NCBI GenBank assembly: GCA_947311745.1
Contig: CAMZLT010000187.1
Coordinates: 1-18,732 of the forward strand
DNA from: an uncultured Flavobacteriaceae bacterium
Lineage (GTDB): Bacteria; Bacteroidota; Bacteroidia; Flavobacteriales; Flavobacteriaceae
DNA length: 18,732 nucleotides
Reading direction: 5' to 3'
Positions 1 to 7,705 of the stretch are shown here, piece by piece. The notes beneath the pieces were generated by a model that saw nothing but the letters and a program-made list of their open reading frames with translations, made no database searches and was not told the DNA's origin. The translations under genes were made by a program, and so were the position numbers. Position 1 is the stretch's first letter. Every line of letters starts with the position of its first letter.

Positions 1-105
1 ACCTATAAATTAAATTACGAGAATAAAACACCTACCATAACGCTTAAAAATATTGATAAAAATAAATCCATTACATATAAAATAAATATACTAACTAACC
101 TTTAA
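1..105 (+). CDS. C-terminal end of an unidentified protein (partial)
   Basis: Frame 1 is open from the first base to a TAA at 103-105, giving 34 residues that begin TYKLNYENKT and end INILTNL. The other two plus frames hit stops within the first dozen bases. The residues alternate polar and hydrophobic (YKLNY, TITLKN, ITYKINIL), as in the last strands of a beta-rich extracytoplasmic domain, but this is only an impression. The stop lies 15 bases before the next ATG, so the gene may lead an operon with the two genes that follow. The start is outside the window and no family can be named. The fragment is short enough that a chance open frame is not excluded. Confidence 0.5.
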   Translation, partial: TYKLNYENKTPTITLKNIDKNKSITYKINILTNL

Positions 106-120
106 TTAGTAAAATAAATT

Positions 121-411
121 ATGAAATTAAACATCCAAGAAAACAGCATAGATTTAGAGGAGTTAAAAAAAACACTAACAAATCATTTCAGTGATAAATA
201 CACGGTAAAAATGAAAGGAAAATACGTTATTGCAGTTGCAAAAACAAAAATAATCGGAGCAAATGTTGTTCCGCTAAAAAACAAAATTATTATAACTGGA
301 GGGTTTCCAAGTTTATCTGTTCATATTATTTTTACTCTATTATTTATTGTACTAGGAGTTTTAATTCCACTTATATTTTACTGGTTTCTATTACACAATA
401 AAATGAAATAA
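121..411 (+). CDS. Small hypothetical membrane protein, possibly interrupted by a stop
   Basis: This 96-residue protein of unknown function has a soluble N-terminal half of about 60 residues, with alternating Lys and hydrophobic positions (YTVKMKGKYVIAVAKTKII), then one long hydrophobic segment at about residues 66-91 (IIFTLLFIVLGVLIPLIFYWFLL). It ends HNKMK, just past the membrane segment. Inner-membrane location with one span or a hairpin is the likely topology. The ATG at 121 follows an A-rich leader and lies 15 bases after the upstream stop. The same frame continues 20 codons beyond the TAA at 409-411 to a second TAA at 472-474, three bases before the next ATG. The full gene may therefore originally have been 121-474; see the separate extension entry. 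No catalytic motif is visible. Confidence 0.7.
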   Translation: MKLNIQENSIDLEELKKTLTNHFSDKYTVKMKGKYVIAVAKTKIIGANVVPLKNKIIITGGFPSLSVHIIFTLLFIVLGVLIPLIFYWFLLHNKMK

Positions 412-474
412 ATCGAAACAGAAGTTGCTAATTTTATCAAAAAAGAATATTCACAAATCATTATAAATCCATAA
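412..474 (+). other. In-frame coding-like extension after the stop of the 121-411 gene
   Basis: After the TAA at 409-411 the same frame stays open for 20 codons and would add IETEVANFIKKEYSQIIINP. The pattern resembles an amphipathic helix (I-E-x-E-V-x-N-F-I-K-K-E-Y) of the kind often found after a terminal membrane segment. Its stop lies 3 bases before the lipoprotein ATG, the spacing expected inside a compact operon, whereas the shorter gene leaves a 66-base gap. One substitution at the TAA would join the two parts. Recent nonsense mutation, readthrough, a base-call error and chance are all possible. Confidence 0.4.
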
Positions 475-477
475 ATC

Positions 478-1167
478 ATGAAAAATTATTTAATTACATT
501 ATTAAGCGTTATCGTTTTAATTAGCTGTGCTAGTGAAAACGAACAAAAAGTTTTAGACCAAATTGCAACTATTTATCATGCAGAAGTTGCATACTCAAAA
601 GGTTTTCATACCAATAAAAACCGAAAATCCATAACAAATTTCACTATTAAAGTTAGCGATTGTAAAATGCTAGATACCATGAAATTTAGCCAAGCATCGA
701 CAAATATGGCACGAATTGCATATCATAATTTTACCGAAAAAGAAAAGAAAAAATACGATGAAATAAATGTTCAATTTATAAAAGACAAAGATACTTCTTT
801 CTTTTCTTATGATAAAAATTTATTAAATCGTATAGACAAAAAAGCTGCTACAGCTATTGCATTTTCAGAAAATTTAAAAAATCATAATTTTTCAAAATTA
901 GATAAATTAATAGATAAAAAATACATTAAAAGAACATCTTTTGGTTCAGACATGAAAAAATATATTATTAGTTTGGAAAAAAACAGAGGTAAAATAAGTG
1001 GGTATCAATTGTACAAAATTGGTAAAACACGAGATAATAATGCAAAAATAGATATGATACGATACGTGGGAGAATTGCAATTTTCAAATGGAGTAAAAAC
1101 TGCTTATTTTGTAAACATCAATATCTTAGAAGGGAAAGATAAAATAGTTGGTTACAAATTGGATTAA
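478..1167 (+). CDS. Lipoprotein of unknown function
   Basis: This 229-residue protein starts with a lipoprotein signal peptide: Lys2, a hydrophobic stretch LITLLSVIVL, and the lipobox LISC with the acylated Cys at residue 17. It is therefore expected to be attached to a membrane in the periplasm or at the outer membrane. The mature part is Lys-rich and mostly helical up to about residue 160. After that come beta-like segments (SGYQLYKIGKT, RYVGELQFSNGVKTAYFVNI, KIVGYKLD). That helix-then-sheet plan recalls small NTF2-like or DUF4019/DUF3887-type lipoproteins, but I see no diagnostic motif and the comparison is weak. It is codirectional with the small membrane protein upstream and is followed by an intrinsic terminator, so it is the last gene of its transcript. 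Confidence 0.75.
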   Translation: MKNYLITLLSVIVLISCASENEQKVLDQIATIYHAEVAYSKGFHTNKNRKSITNFTIKVSDCKMLDTMKFSQASTNMARIAYHNFTEKEKKKYDEINVQFIKDKDTSFFSYDKNLLNRIDKKAATAIAFSENLKNHNFSKLDKLIDKKYIKRTSFGSDMKKYIISLEKNRGKISGYQLYKIGKTRDNNAKIDMIRYVGELQFSNGVKTAYFVNINILEGKDKIVGYKLD

Positions 1168-1187
1168 TTAATTTAATTGTAGTTTTT

Positions 1188-1219
1188 AAAACCGTAAATT
1201 GATTTTTGCGGTTTTTTTT
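1188..1219 (+). terminator. Rho-independent terminator after the lipoprotein gene
   Basis: The arms AAAACCGTAAA (1188-1198) and TTTGCGGTTTT (1205-1215) pair over 11 base pairs with one G-U and a 6-base loop, and the T run continues to 1219. It lies 21 bases after the lipoprotein stop. The hairpin is AT-rich apart from its CCG/CGG core, as expected in this genome. Confidence 0.75.
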
Positions 1220-1228
1220 ATACTTTTA
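1199..1228 (+). promoter_or_regulatory. Possible promoter for the metallo-hydrolase gene, inside the terminator
   Basis: TTG (1199-1201), 19 bases, then TACTTTTA (1221-1228) matches the Bacteroidota promoter layout except for the last base of the -7 box (A instead of G). It would give a start of transcription about 8-10 bases before the ATG at 1243. The upstream element lies inside the loop of the terminator hairpin. Confidence 0.4.
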
Positions 1229-1242
1229 CCAAAACAAATCTT

Positions 1243-1920
1243 ATGAAAATTACATTTTTAGGACACGCTTCATTACTTATTGAAATTGACGGAATAAACA
1301 TTGTAGTAGATCCGTTTATTACAGGCAATGAAAAGGCAAAGCACATAGATATCAATTCGCTTAAAGCAGATTATATTTTAGTAACACATGCACATCAAGA
1401 TCATGTTTTAGATGCTGAAAAAATCGCCAAAAACACTGGTGCTAAAATAGTTTCAAATTTTGAAATTGTAAATCACTATAATGCTTTAGGTATAGAAGGG
1501 CATCCTATGAATCACGGTGGAAGTTGGCAGTTTGATTTTGGCAAATTAAGCATGACAAACGCAATACATACCAGTTCTTTTGCCGATGGCTCGTATGGTG
1601 GAAGTCCTGCTGGTTTTATTCTTGAAACAGCTAAAAAAACTATTTATATTGCTGGGGATACTGCTTTAACAATGGATATGAAACTTATTCCGTTACAATG
1701 TAAACTAGATTTGGCAATCTTACCAATTGGTGATAATTTTACCATGGGAATTGATACTGCAATACATGCTTCGGATTTTATCGAATGCAATAAAATACTT
1801 GGCTACCACTTTGATACTTTTGGCTATATTGAAATTAACCACAAGGATGCTATCGCTAAATTTAAGGCAAAAAATAAAAATTTAATACTATTAAATATTG
1901 GCGAGTCGTTAGAAGTTTAA
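1243..1920 (+). CDS. Metal-dependent hydrolase, UPF0173 (metallo-beta-lactamase fold)
   Basis: This 225-residue cytoplasmic protein has the full length of the UPF0173/YtkL family of metallo-beta-lactamase-fold hydrolases, whose natural substrate is generally unknown. The N-terminal strand GHASLLIEIDG and VVDPFITGN lead into the metal-binding motif HAHQDH (His49, His51, Asp53, His54). Further likely ligands are His109 (AIHTSSF), Asp139 (IAGDTAL) and His189 near the C terminus (GYHFDTFG). The glycine-rich NHGGSW and SYGGSPAGF segments are also family-like. There is no signal peptide. The gene has its own weak promoter just upstream and converges on the helicase gene with a 9-base gap and no obvious terminator between them, so the two mRNAs may overlap at their 3' ends. 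The family call is secure; the substrate cannot be predicted. Confidence 0.93.
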   Translation: MKITFLGHASLLIEIDGINIVVDPFITGNEKAKHIDINSLKADYILVTHAHQDHVLDAEKIAKNTGAKIVSNFEIVNHYNALGIEGHPMNHGGSWQFDFGKLSMTNAIHTSSFADGSYGGSPAGFILETAKKTIYIAGDTALTMDMKLIPLQCKLDLAILPIGDNFTMGIDTAIHASDFIECNKILGYHFDTFGYIEINHKDAIAKFKAKNKNLILLNIGESLEV

Positions 1921-1929
1921 TACTTTTTG

Positions 1930-3435
1930 TTAATCAATTGCTTGAGAAATTTTAGTTCGCAATTGTCGTTTATAGTCATCTTCTAACCATTTTACATAAT
2001 TACGTGTATTTTTTATAATACAAAAAGAATATTGTTTTACACGATGTTTAATATCTTCATCTAAAAGTTTCATTAGTGTCCATGCATCAAAAACATCTTC
2101 GCTATTCTCCACACAAATTTTAACATGCTGCTCTAGAGAATTATCTAAAGCAGTTTTAGATTTTAATCCTAATTTCAAAACTTTATCATATTCGGCTTTA
2201 ATATCGAAAGACACCTCTTTAGATTTAGCAAATTGTTTGCGAATATCATCAGGCATTTGATATACAAAATTACGTTCTAAATCCTCATCATTTGCAATAT
2301 TTTCTAAGAAATAATTTGGAGCTCTAAAAATTTGATGCCAATCTACATCGGCAGTCCAAGGACCAAAACGAGCGATATTGTTTCCTAAATCAATTAAATT
2401 GAATGATTTTTTACTACCAAGCACACGAGATCCACGACCAATCATTTGAAAATACAAAGCCAATGATTTGGTAGCACGATTCATTATAATAGTTTCGATT
2501 GTTGGTTCGTCAAAACCCGTAGTTAAAATACCTACAGAAGTAAGAATTGCACCTGGTGTGTTTTTAAACCACTCTAAAATCTCTTTACGTTCTTGTTTTC
2601 CAACGGTGCTATCTAAGTTTTTCACATTATACCCTGCTTCTTTAAAAGTGTCATACACATACCATGAAGTTCGGATTCCATTGTTAAAAATTAAGGTTTT
2701 TGTTCCTTTTGCTACTTGTTCGTAAGCAGCTAAAAGTTTGCTTTGCATTAGTTGGTTAATATATAACTCTTCGGATGACTTTACGGTATAATCACCATTC
2801 ATACCAACTTTTAAAGAGGTTAACCCTACATTAAAAGTATGAGGAATTGCTTCTGCTAAAAATCCACTTTTTATTAATGAACTTATTGATTCACCAACTA
2901 AAAGTTCATGATAAATATCTTTCATTGGTGTTTCCATATTAGAACTTAACGGAGTTGCCGTTACCCCTAAAATGAAACATTTTTCAAAATATTTAAATAA
3001 TTTTCTAAATGAATTATAATGTGCTTCATCAATAATAACTAAACCAATATCTTTTAACTCAATTTTTTCTTCTTTAAGTCGATTGTTTAGGGTTTCTACC
3101 ATTGCCACAAAACACATATATTTATCTTGATCGGGTAATTCTTTAACCTCGCTATTAATCACTTTATTTTTCACATTAAATTCAGTAAGCATTTTTGAAG
3201 TTTGCTTATACAATTCTACTCTATGCGTTAAAATAATTACTTTTTTATTATATTTTTCGATATAACGTCGTGCTATTTCTGAAAAAATCACCGTTTTTCC
3301 TCCACCAGTTGGCAATTGATATACCATATTATAATAATCTGGTAATTCTTCAATTTTACCTAAAATAGCTTGTAAGGCTCTTTGCTGATAATCGTAAAGT
3401 GTTTTAGTGCTATTTTTTGAAACTACATCTGTCAT
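1930..3435 (-). CDS. DEAD/DEAH-box SF2 helicase, RadD/YejH-like
   Basis: This 501-residue protein has a complete superfamily 2 helicase core. Visible motifs are the Walker A LPTGGGKT (residues 41-48), the Walker B/DEAH box at 136-139 (VIIDEAH), motif III-like GVTATPL (158-163), GILTTGFDEP (302-311) and the arginine-finger motif QMIGRGSR (330-337). The Q-motif-like YDYQQRAL at 14-21 precedes Walker A. This layout fits the RadD/YejH and restriction-type helicase group. E. coli RadD is longer with a C-terminal zinc-finger region; here the 160 residues after motif VI contain no Cys cluster. No nuclease or methylase is adjacent, so a repair or nucleic-acid remodelling role is likelier than a restriction system, but this is inference. 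A G-rich AAAGGGGG lies 6 bases before the ATG on the minus strand, an unusually clear ribosome-binding sequence for this window. Confidence 0.9.
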   Translation of the reverse strand: MTDVVSKNSTKTLYDYQQRALQAILGKIEELPDYYNMVYQLPTGGGKTVIFSEIARRYIEKYNKKVIILTHRVELYKQTSKMLTEFNVKNKVINSEVKELPDQDKYMCFVAMVETLNNRLKEEKIELKDIGLVIIDEAHYNSFRKLFKYFEKCFILGVTATPLSSNMETPMKDIYHELLVGESISSLIKSGFLAEAIPHTFNVGLTSLKVGMNGDYTVKSSEELYINQLMQSKLLAAYEQVAKGTKTLIFNNGIRTSWYVYDTFKEAGYNVKNLDSTVGKQERKEILEWFKNTPGAILTSVGILTTGFDEPTIETIIMNRATKSLALYFQMIGRGSRVLGSKKSFNLIDLGNNIARFGPWTADVDWHQIFRAPNYFLENIANDEDLERNFVYQMPDDIRKQFAKSKEVSFDIKAEYDKVLKLGLKSKTALDNSLEQHVKICVENSEDVFDAWTLMKLLDEDIKHRVKQYSFCIIKNTRNYVKWLEDDYKRQLRTKISQAID

Positions 3436-3467
3436 TTTAAACCCCCTTTTTTAGTTTTGTGATTCTG

Positions 3468-3504
3468 CAAATTTACACACTTTATTAAGTTATTACAGCA
3501 CAAA
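3468..3504 (-). promoter_or_regulatory. Candidate promoter of the helicase gene
   Basis: Read on the minus strand, TAAATTTG (plus-strand positions 3468-3475) is an exact TAnnTTTG -7 box, about 33 bases before the helicase ATG. The nearest upstream TTTG (3501-3504) is 25 bases away, longer than the usual 17-23, so the -33 element is doubtful. The rest of the 174-base gap 3436-3609 shows only a weak 5-base-pair inverted repeat at 3547-3562. Confidence 0.5.
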
Positions 3505-3609
3505 TTAACATTTATTTTATTTTTTTATCAATAATTACTATTTAGCCTAAGAATAAACTTAGAACGATATATATAAGGTTGTTTGATATAAAATCCTCTT
3601 TACATTTTA

Positions 3610-6600
3610 TTACTTATGTCTTTTATCATTTGGTGAATATCCAAACTCTGATTTGAATGTTTTACTAAACCAACTTGGATTAGCAAAACCTGTTTTATAG
3701 CATATTTCAGCACTACTCAATTCGGTTGTTTCGAGTAATTCTTTGGCTCTTTTCAAGCGAATTTTTCTAATAAAAATTGCTGTTGATGTATTGGTTAGTG
3801 CTTTTAATTTTCGGTATAATTGCGATTCACTTAGAAATAATTCACGGCTTAATGCTGCTGCATTAAATTTTTCATTTTCAATATTTTCATTTACTATTTT
3901 GATGATATTTATAATAAAATCATCATTTATAGCCATATTTTCTTGGCAATTTTCTTTTTTTTGTATTTCTTTTTGAGAAATTTCTAAAGAACTAATATCT
4001 TTATATTTAAGTTGTAAAGTCTTTCGTATAGCAATTAATCGTTCCATTCGTATAAGCAATTCCTCTTTATTAAAAGGTTTCGTAAGGTAAGCATCGGCTC
4101 CTAATTTTAATCCTGATAATTTATCATCTTCAGCTGTCTTTGCGGTAAGTAATATTACAGGGATGTGATTTGTCTTGATATCCTCTTTTATTTCTTGACA
4201 TAATTCAAATCCGTTTTTTTCAGGCATCATAATATCACTGACAATAATATCAGGTATATGTTTTAGAGCTAATTCCACACCAAGCATACCATTATTTGCA
4301 TATAAAATTTGATATTTTTCGGATAAACACATTTTTATATAAGTAGCAACATCATCGTTATCCTCTACAATTAAACAAATTGGCAAATCTATATCTAAAT
4401 TAAATTCGGTAATTTGTTTAATTTTTTTTGTACTAGATTTTGGTTTTTCTACGTTTTTTTCACTTTCAATTGGAGCTTCATTTTTAATTGGTAGTAATAT
4501 GGTTAGTCTTGTTCCTTTATTTAATTCACTTTTTACTTGTATTTCACCATCCATTAATTTAACCAATTCTTTCGTAAGAGCCAAACCAATTCCTGTACCA
4601 TCGTATTTATTGTTTTCGTTATTTTCAGCTTGATAGAACCGATCAAAGATAAAAGGTAAATTTTCTGAAGATATTCCAATACCAGAATCCTTTACTTTAA
4701 TAATTAAATACGCTTGATCTTTTTTTATTTTTTGCTTTACATGCACGACAATTTTATCGTTTTCATTACAAAATTTAATGGCATTAGAAATTAAATTAGA
4801 TAAAATTTGTGTGATTTTATTTTTATCAAAATCCATTATAACTTCATCTATTTCGTTATAAAAAATTAGATCAATATTTTTTTCTTTTGCGTAAGAATGA
4901 AAGCTTTCGGTAAGATATTTTAAATGAATAATAATGTTACTTTGCTCAAGGTTTAAATTTAACTTACCTTTTTCAAGTTTAGATAAATCTAAAATTTGAT
5001 TGACTAAACTAAGCAAACTTTTACTATTTCGTTCAATCATTTCTATCGGATTAGCAATGTCAATTTTAGTTTGTTTTACACGTTCTTTTATCGATTCTGC
5101 CATACCTAAAATCACTGTAATTGGTGTTCGGAATTCATGTGTAATATTTGTGTATAATTTTGTTTTTAAGCTGTTTATTTCTCGCAAACGATTCACTTCT
5201 TGCAGTTCTAATTTTCGTTGTAATTGAAAACGATAGAAAAGGTACACACCTCCTAAAACCAATAAAGTGTAAAATAAAATTGCTAACGTACTATAATACC
5301 AAGGTGGTGAAACGGATAATTTTATTTCTAATGGTTTTTTATTCCAAATACTATTTTTTGTTTTTCCTTGTACTTGAATGGTGTAATTTCCTGCGAATAA
5401 ATTTAGTAAATGAATTTCTTTTTTATTGCCTAAACTATTCCAATTTTCATCATTAGGTATTAATTTATACAAAAAATCATTATTTTTAACAGGATTAAAA
5501 TCAAAATCCGTAAAAGAAATACTGGTAGGAAATTGGTTGTATTTTAAGTTAATTTGATTACTTTTTGTAATACTTTGTTGTAAAATATTATCATCTATAA
5601 TTGGATTTATTTTTTCACCCTTTATTTTTAGTGTTGTAAATTTTAAATTACCTTCCTTATACAAATTCTTTATTTTGTTAGGATTGAAATAATCTACACC
5701 TTTTGTACCTCCAAAATATAGAATATTGTTGTCATTATATTTTGCTCCTAAATTAAATTCGGTACTTTTAAGACCATCCTTTTTTGAAAAATTAACAAAA
5801 CTTGCATCTTTTTTATTAAACTGAAATAATCCTGCATTGGTAGCTAACCATAATTTTTTATCTCTATCCTCTAAAATAGAATAAATTACAGTATTACTTA
5901 AACCTTCTTTTTTTCCAAAATAAGTAAATTCATTAGTCTTTGGATGAAATAAATGCAAACCATCATCTGTCCCAATCCACAATTCATTATCCGAATCTAA
6001 AAAACTTGTAAGTACTCCATTTGTATGCAAACTATTTTTATTCAGCGAACTTTTATACGTTGTAATTTTTGCATGCTCATACGTATTATCAAGTACCAAT
6101 TTATTCAAACCATTTTCTGTAGCAATCCAATAATTAGCATCAAAATCTTGTAATATGCTAAAGGTATAATCCGAACTAATACTATTTTTATCTAAATCTT
6201 GGTGTGTAAAACGCTGAAAAGTAAAAATTCCTTTTTCTAAATCACCAGTAAAACGATTAATGCCTCCACCATACGTACAAATCCAAATTTGATTATTTTT
6301 ATCTAAATATACACTTCTAGTTTTATTATGACTCAATGATTTTGGGTCGTTTGGATCGTTATATATTGTGGTAATAACTGGTGTTTTCGGATCAAAATTT
6401 TCTAGATTTAAAATCGAAACACCTTTTGTTGTTGCAAGCCAAAGATTATTCTTATCATCTTTACAAATTCCTCGTATTACATTGTATGCTAATTGATTAT
6501 TAGTATTTTCTTTAGTTATCATTGTACTATTTCCTAAATTATCAATACAATTTAAACCTTTTCTAGTACCAATTAAAAGATAGTTTTCTAATTTATAAAT

Positions 6601-7638
6601 TGAATAGATATGATTATTATTTAATGCAATTTTTGTCTTAGTGGTATAGTTTTTAAAAACAGCTTCGTCTAAAGAAAGAACATCTAATTTATTAGTACCA
6701 ATCCATAATTTATTTTTATCAAATAAAACAGAGTATACACGATTTGAAGTAATAGAGTTTAAATTATTGGCATCGCCTTTATAATTTTTAATTGCTCTGA
6801 ATTTATTAGTTCTGTAATTAAAATCAGAAGCGGCTACCAATCCATTATCCGTTGCTATATAAAATGTATTATCTTGTATAACTATTTCATTAATGGATGG
6901 GCTTTTTATAGTTGCCGAAATTCTGATAAAATTATTTTTATTATTTTGTTTATCAAATAAATACAAACCGCTTTCTGTACCAACCCATAATTTCGTTTCT
7001 AAATTAAAAAAAGAAGTTATTGCGTTTGAATTTTCAAAATTTATTTTTTTAACACTAGATATATTTTCAAAATTTAGCACATAGATTTCTCCATTTTTAG
7101 TACCTATATAAAAGAAACTTCCATTTATTTTAGAAATGGATGTTATACGTTTATTTTTTAAAATTGGTATCTCTAATTTAGAGATACGTATTTCTTTTCC
7201 TTTTTTCGTTATTTTTAAAATTCCTTCTTTTAAAAAACTAGCATAAATGGTATTTTTATCTATTTTAGTAAGACCAGTACAAAATTTATAGCTATTATTT
7301 AATGTATAAAATACATCCGTATCTTTATCATAATAACAAATTCCTTTATTTTTAGTATTAATCCAAATAGTTTTATTGTTTTCTAAAAGATGGATAATAT
7401 TGTTTCCTGAAATAGTATATTTATTTTCAGAATCATGAAAAAATGTTTCAAAAGCATTGCCATCAAAACGATTTAAACCATCTTGGGTGCCAATCCACAA
7501 AAAACCATCCGAATCCTTTATAAAACACTGTACACTCTCTTGTGAAAGACCTTGTTCTAATCCATAATGATAAAAATTACTTTCTTGTGAAAAAAGCAAA
7601 AAAGGAAGTAATAAAAAGAGGAGTTTTAAAAATTTCAT
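3610..7638 (-). CDS. Hybrid two-component system sensor/AraC regulator (HTCS)
   Basis: This 1342-residue protein combines sensor and transcription factor in one chain, the architecture Bacteroidota use to control polysaccharide or other nutrient-use genes. A signal peptide (residues 1-17, ending LLFSQ) is followed by about 650 residues of propeller repeats with the recurring pattern LWIGT-x-x-GL (Reg_prop), a Y_Y_Y domain at about 700-770, and a membrane span at about 779-802. The cytoplasmic part has a HisKA domain with phospho-acceptor His834 (THEFRTP) and a HATPase with N box (NLISNAIKF) and G boxes (DSGIGIS, GTGIGLAL). It ends with a receiver domain (acidic pair VEDND, phospho-acceptor Asp1135 in SDIMMP, Lys in LTKPF) and a C-terminal AraC helix-turn-helix pair (about 1240-1342). 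All catalytic residues are present. No susC/susD or glycoside hydrolase gene is nearby, so its target is not apparent from context. carB lies 67 bases upstream on the same strand. Confidence 0.95.
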   Translation of the reverse strand: MKFLKLLFLLLPFLLFSQESNFYHYGLEQGLSQESVQCFIKDSDGFLWIGTQDGLNRFDGNAFETFFHDSENKYTISGNNIIHLLENNKTIWINTKNKGICYYDKDTDVFYTLNNSYKFCTGLTKIDKNTIYASFLKEGILKITKKGKEIRISKLEIPILKNKRITSISKINGSFFYIGTKNGEIYVLNFENISSVKKINFENSNAITSFFNLETKLWVGTESGLYLFDKQNNKNNFIRISATIKSPSINEIVIQDNTFYIATDNGLVAASDFNYRTNKFRAIKNYKGDANNLNSITSNRVYSVLFDKNKLWIGTNKLDVLSLDEAVFKNYTTKTKIALNNNHIYSIYKLENYLLIGTRKGLNCIDNLGNSTMITKENTNNQLAYNVIRGICKDDKNNLWLATTKGVSILNLENFDPKTPVITTIYNDPNDPKSLSHNKTRSVYLDKNNQIWICTYGGGINRFTGDLEKGIFTFQRFTHQDLDKNSISSDYTFSILQDFDANYWIATENGLNKLVLDNTYEHAKITTYKSSLNKNSLHTNGVLTSFLDSDNELWIGTDDGLHLFHPKTNEFTYFGKKEGLSNTVIYSILEDRDKKLWLATNAGLFQFNKKDASFVNFSKKDGLKSTEFNLGAKYNDNNILYFGGTKGVDYFNPNKIKNLYKEGNLKFTTLKIKGEKINPIIDDNILQQSITKSNQINLKYNQFPTSISFTDFDFNPVKNNDFLYKLIPNDENWNSLGNKKEIHLLNLFAGNYTIQVQGKTKNSIWNKKPLEIKLSVSPPWYYSTLAILFYTLLVLGGVYLFYRFQLQRKLELQEVNRLREINSLKTKLYTNITHEFRTPITVILGMAESIKERVKQTKIDIANPIEMIERNSKSLLSLVNQILDLSKLEKGKLNLNLEQSNIIIHLKYLTESFHSYAKEKNIDLIFYNEIDEVIMDFDKNKITQILSNLISNAIKFCNENDKIVVHVKQKIKKDQAYLIIKVKDSGIGISSENLPFIFDRFYQAENNENNKYDGTGIGLALTKELVKLMDGEIQVKSELNKGTRLTILLPIKNEAPIESEKNVEKPKSSTKKIKQITEFNLDIDLPICLIVEDNDDVATYIKMCLSEKYQILYANNGMLGVELALKHIPDIIVSDIMMPEKNGFELCQEIKEDIKTNHIPVILLTAKTAEDDKLSGLKLGADAYLTKPFNKEELLIRMERLIAIRKTLQLKYKDISSLEISQKEIQKKENCQENMAINDDFIINIIKIVNENIENEKFNAAALSRELFLSESQLYRKLKALTNTSTAIFIRKIRLKRAKELLETTELSSAEICYKTGFANPSWFSKTFKSEFGYSPNDKRHK

Positions 7639-7705
7639 TCATACAATTTTATGTAAAAATAGATTTTTCTAATATAGTTAACAAATATTTTAAAAAAAAT
7701 ACACT

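Noticed and set aside
3547..3562. Inverted repeat CTAAG-6-CTTAG downstream of the regulator gene
   Set aside because: The stem is only 5 base pairs, has no T run on either strand, and is too weak to call a terminator.
5148..5456. 102-residue plus-strand frame inside the hybrid regulator gene
   Set aside because: It is the antisense shadow of the histidine kinase and Y_Y_Y region and is hydrophobic only because of T-rich antisense codons.
6200..7520. Recurring short motifs in the regulator gene that look like DNA repeats
   Set aside because: They are the coding sequence of Reg_prop propeller blades (LWIGT-x-x-GL), repeated at protein level and not as DNA.
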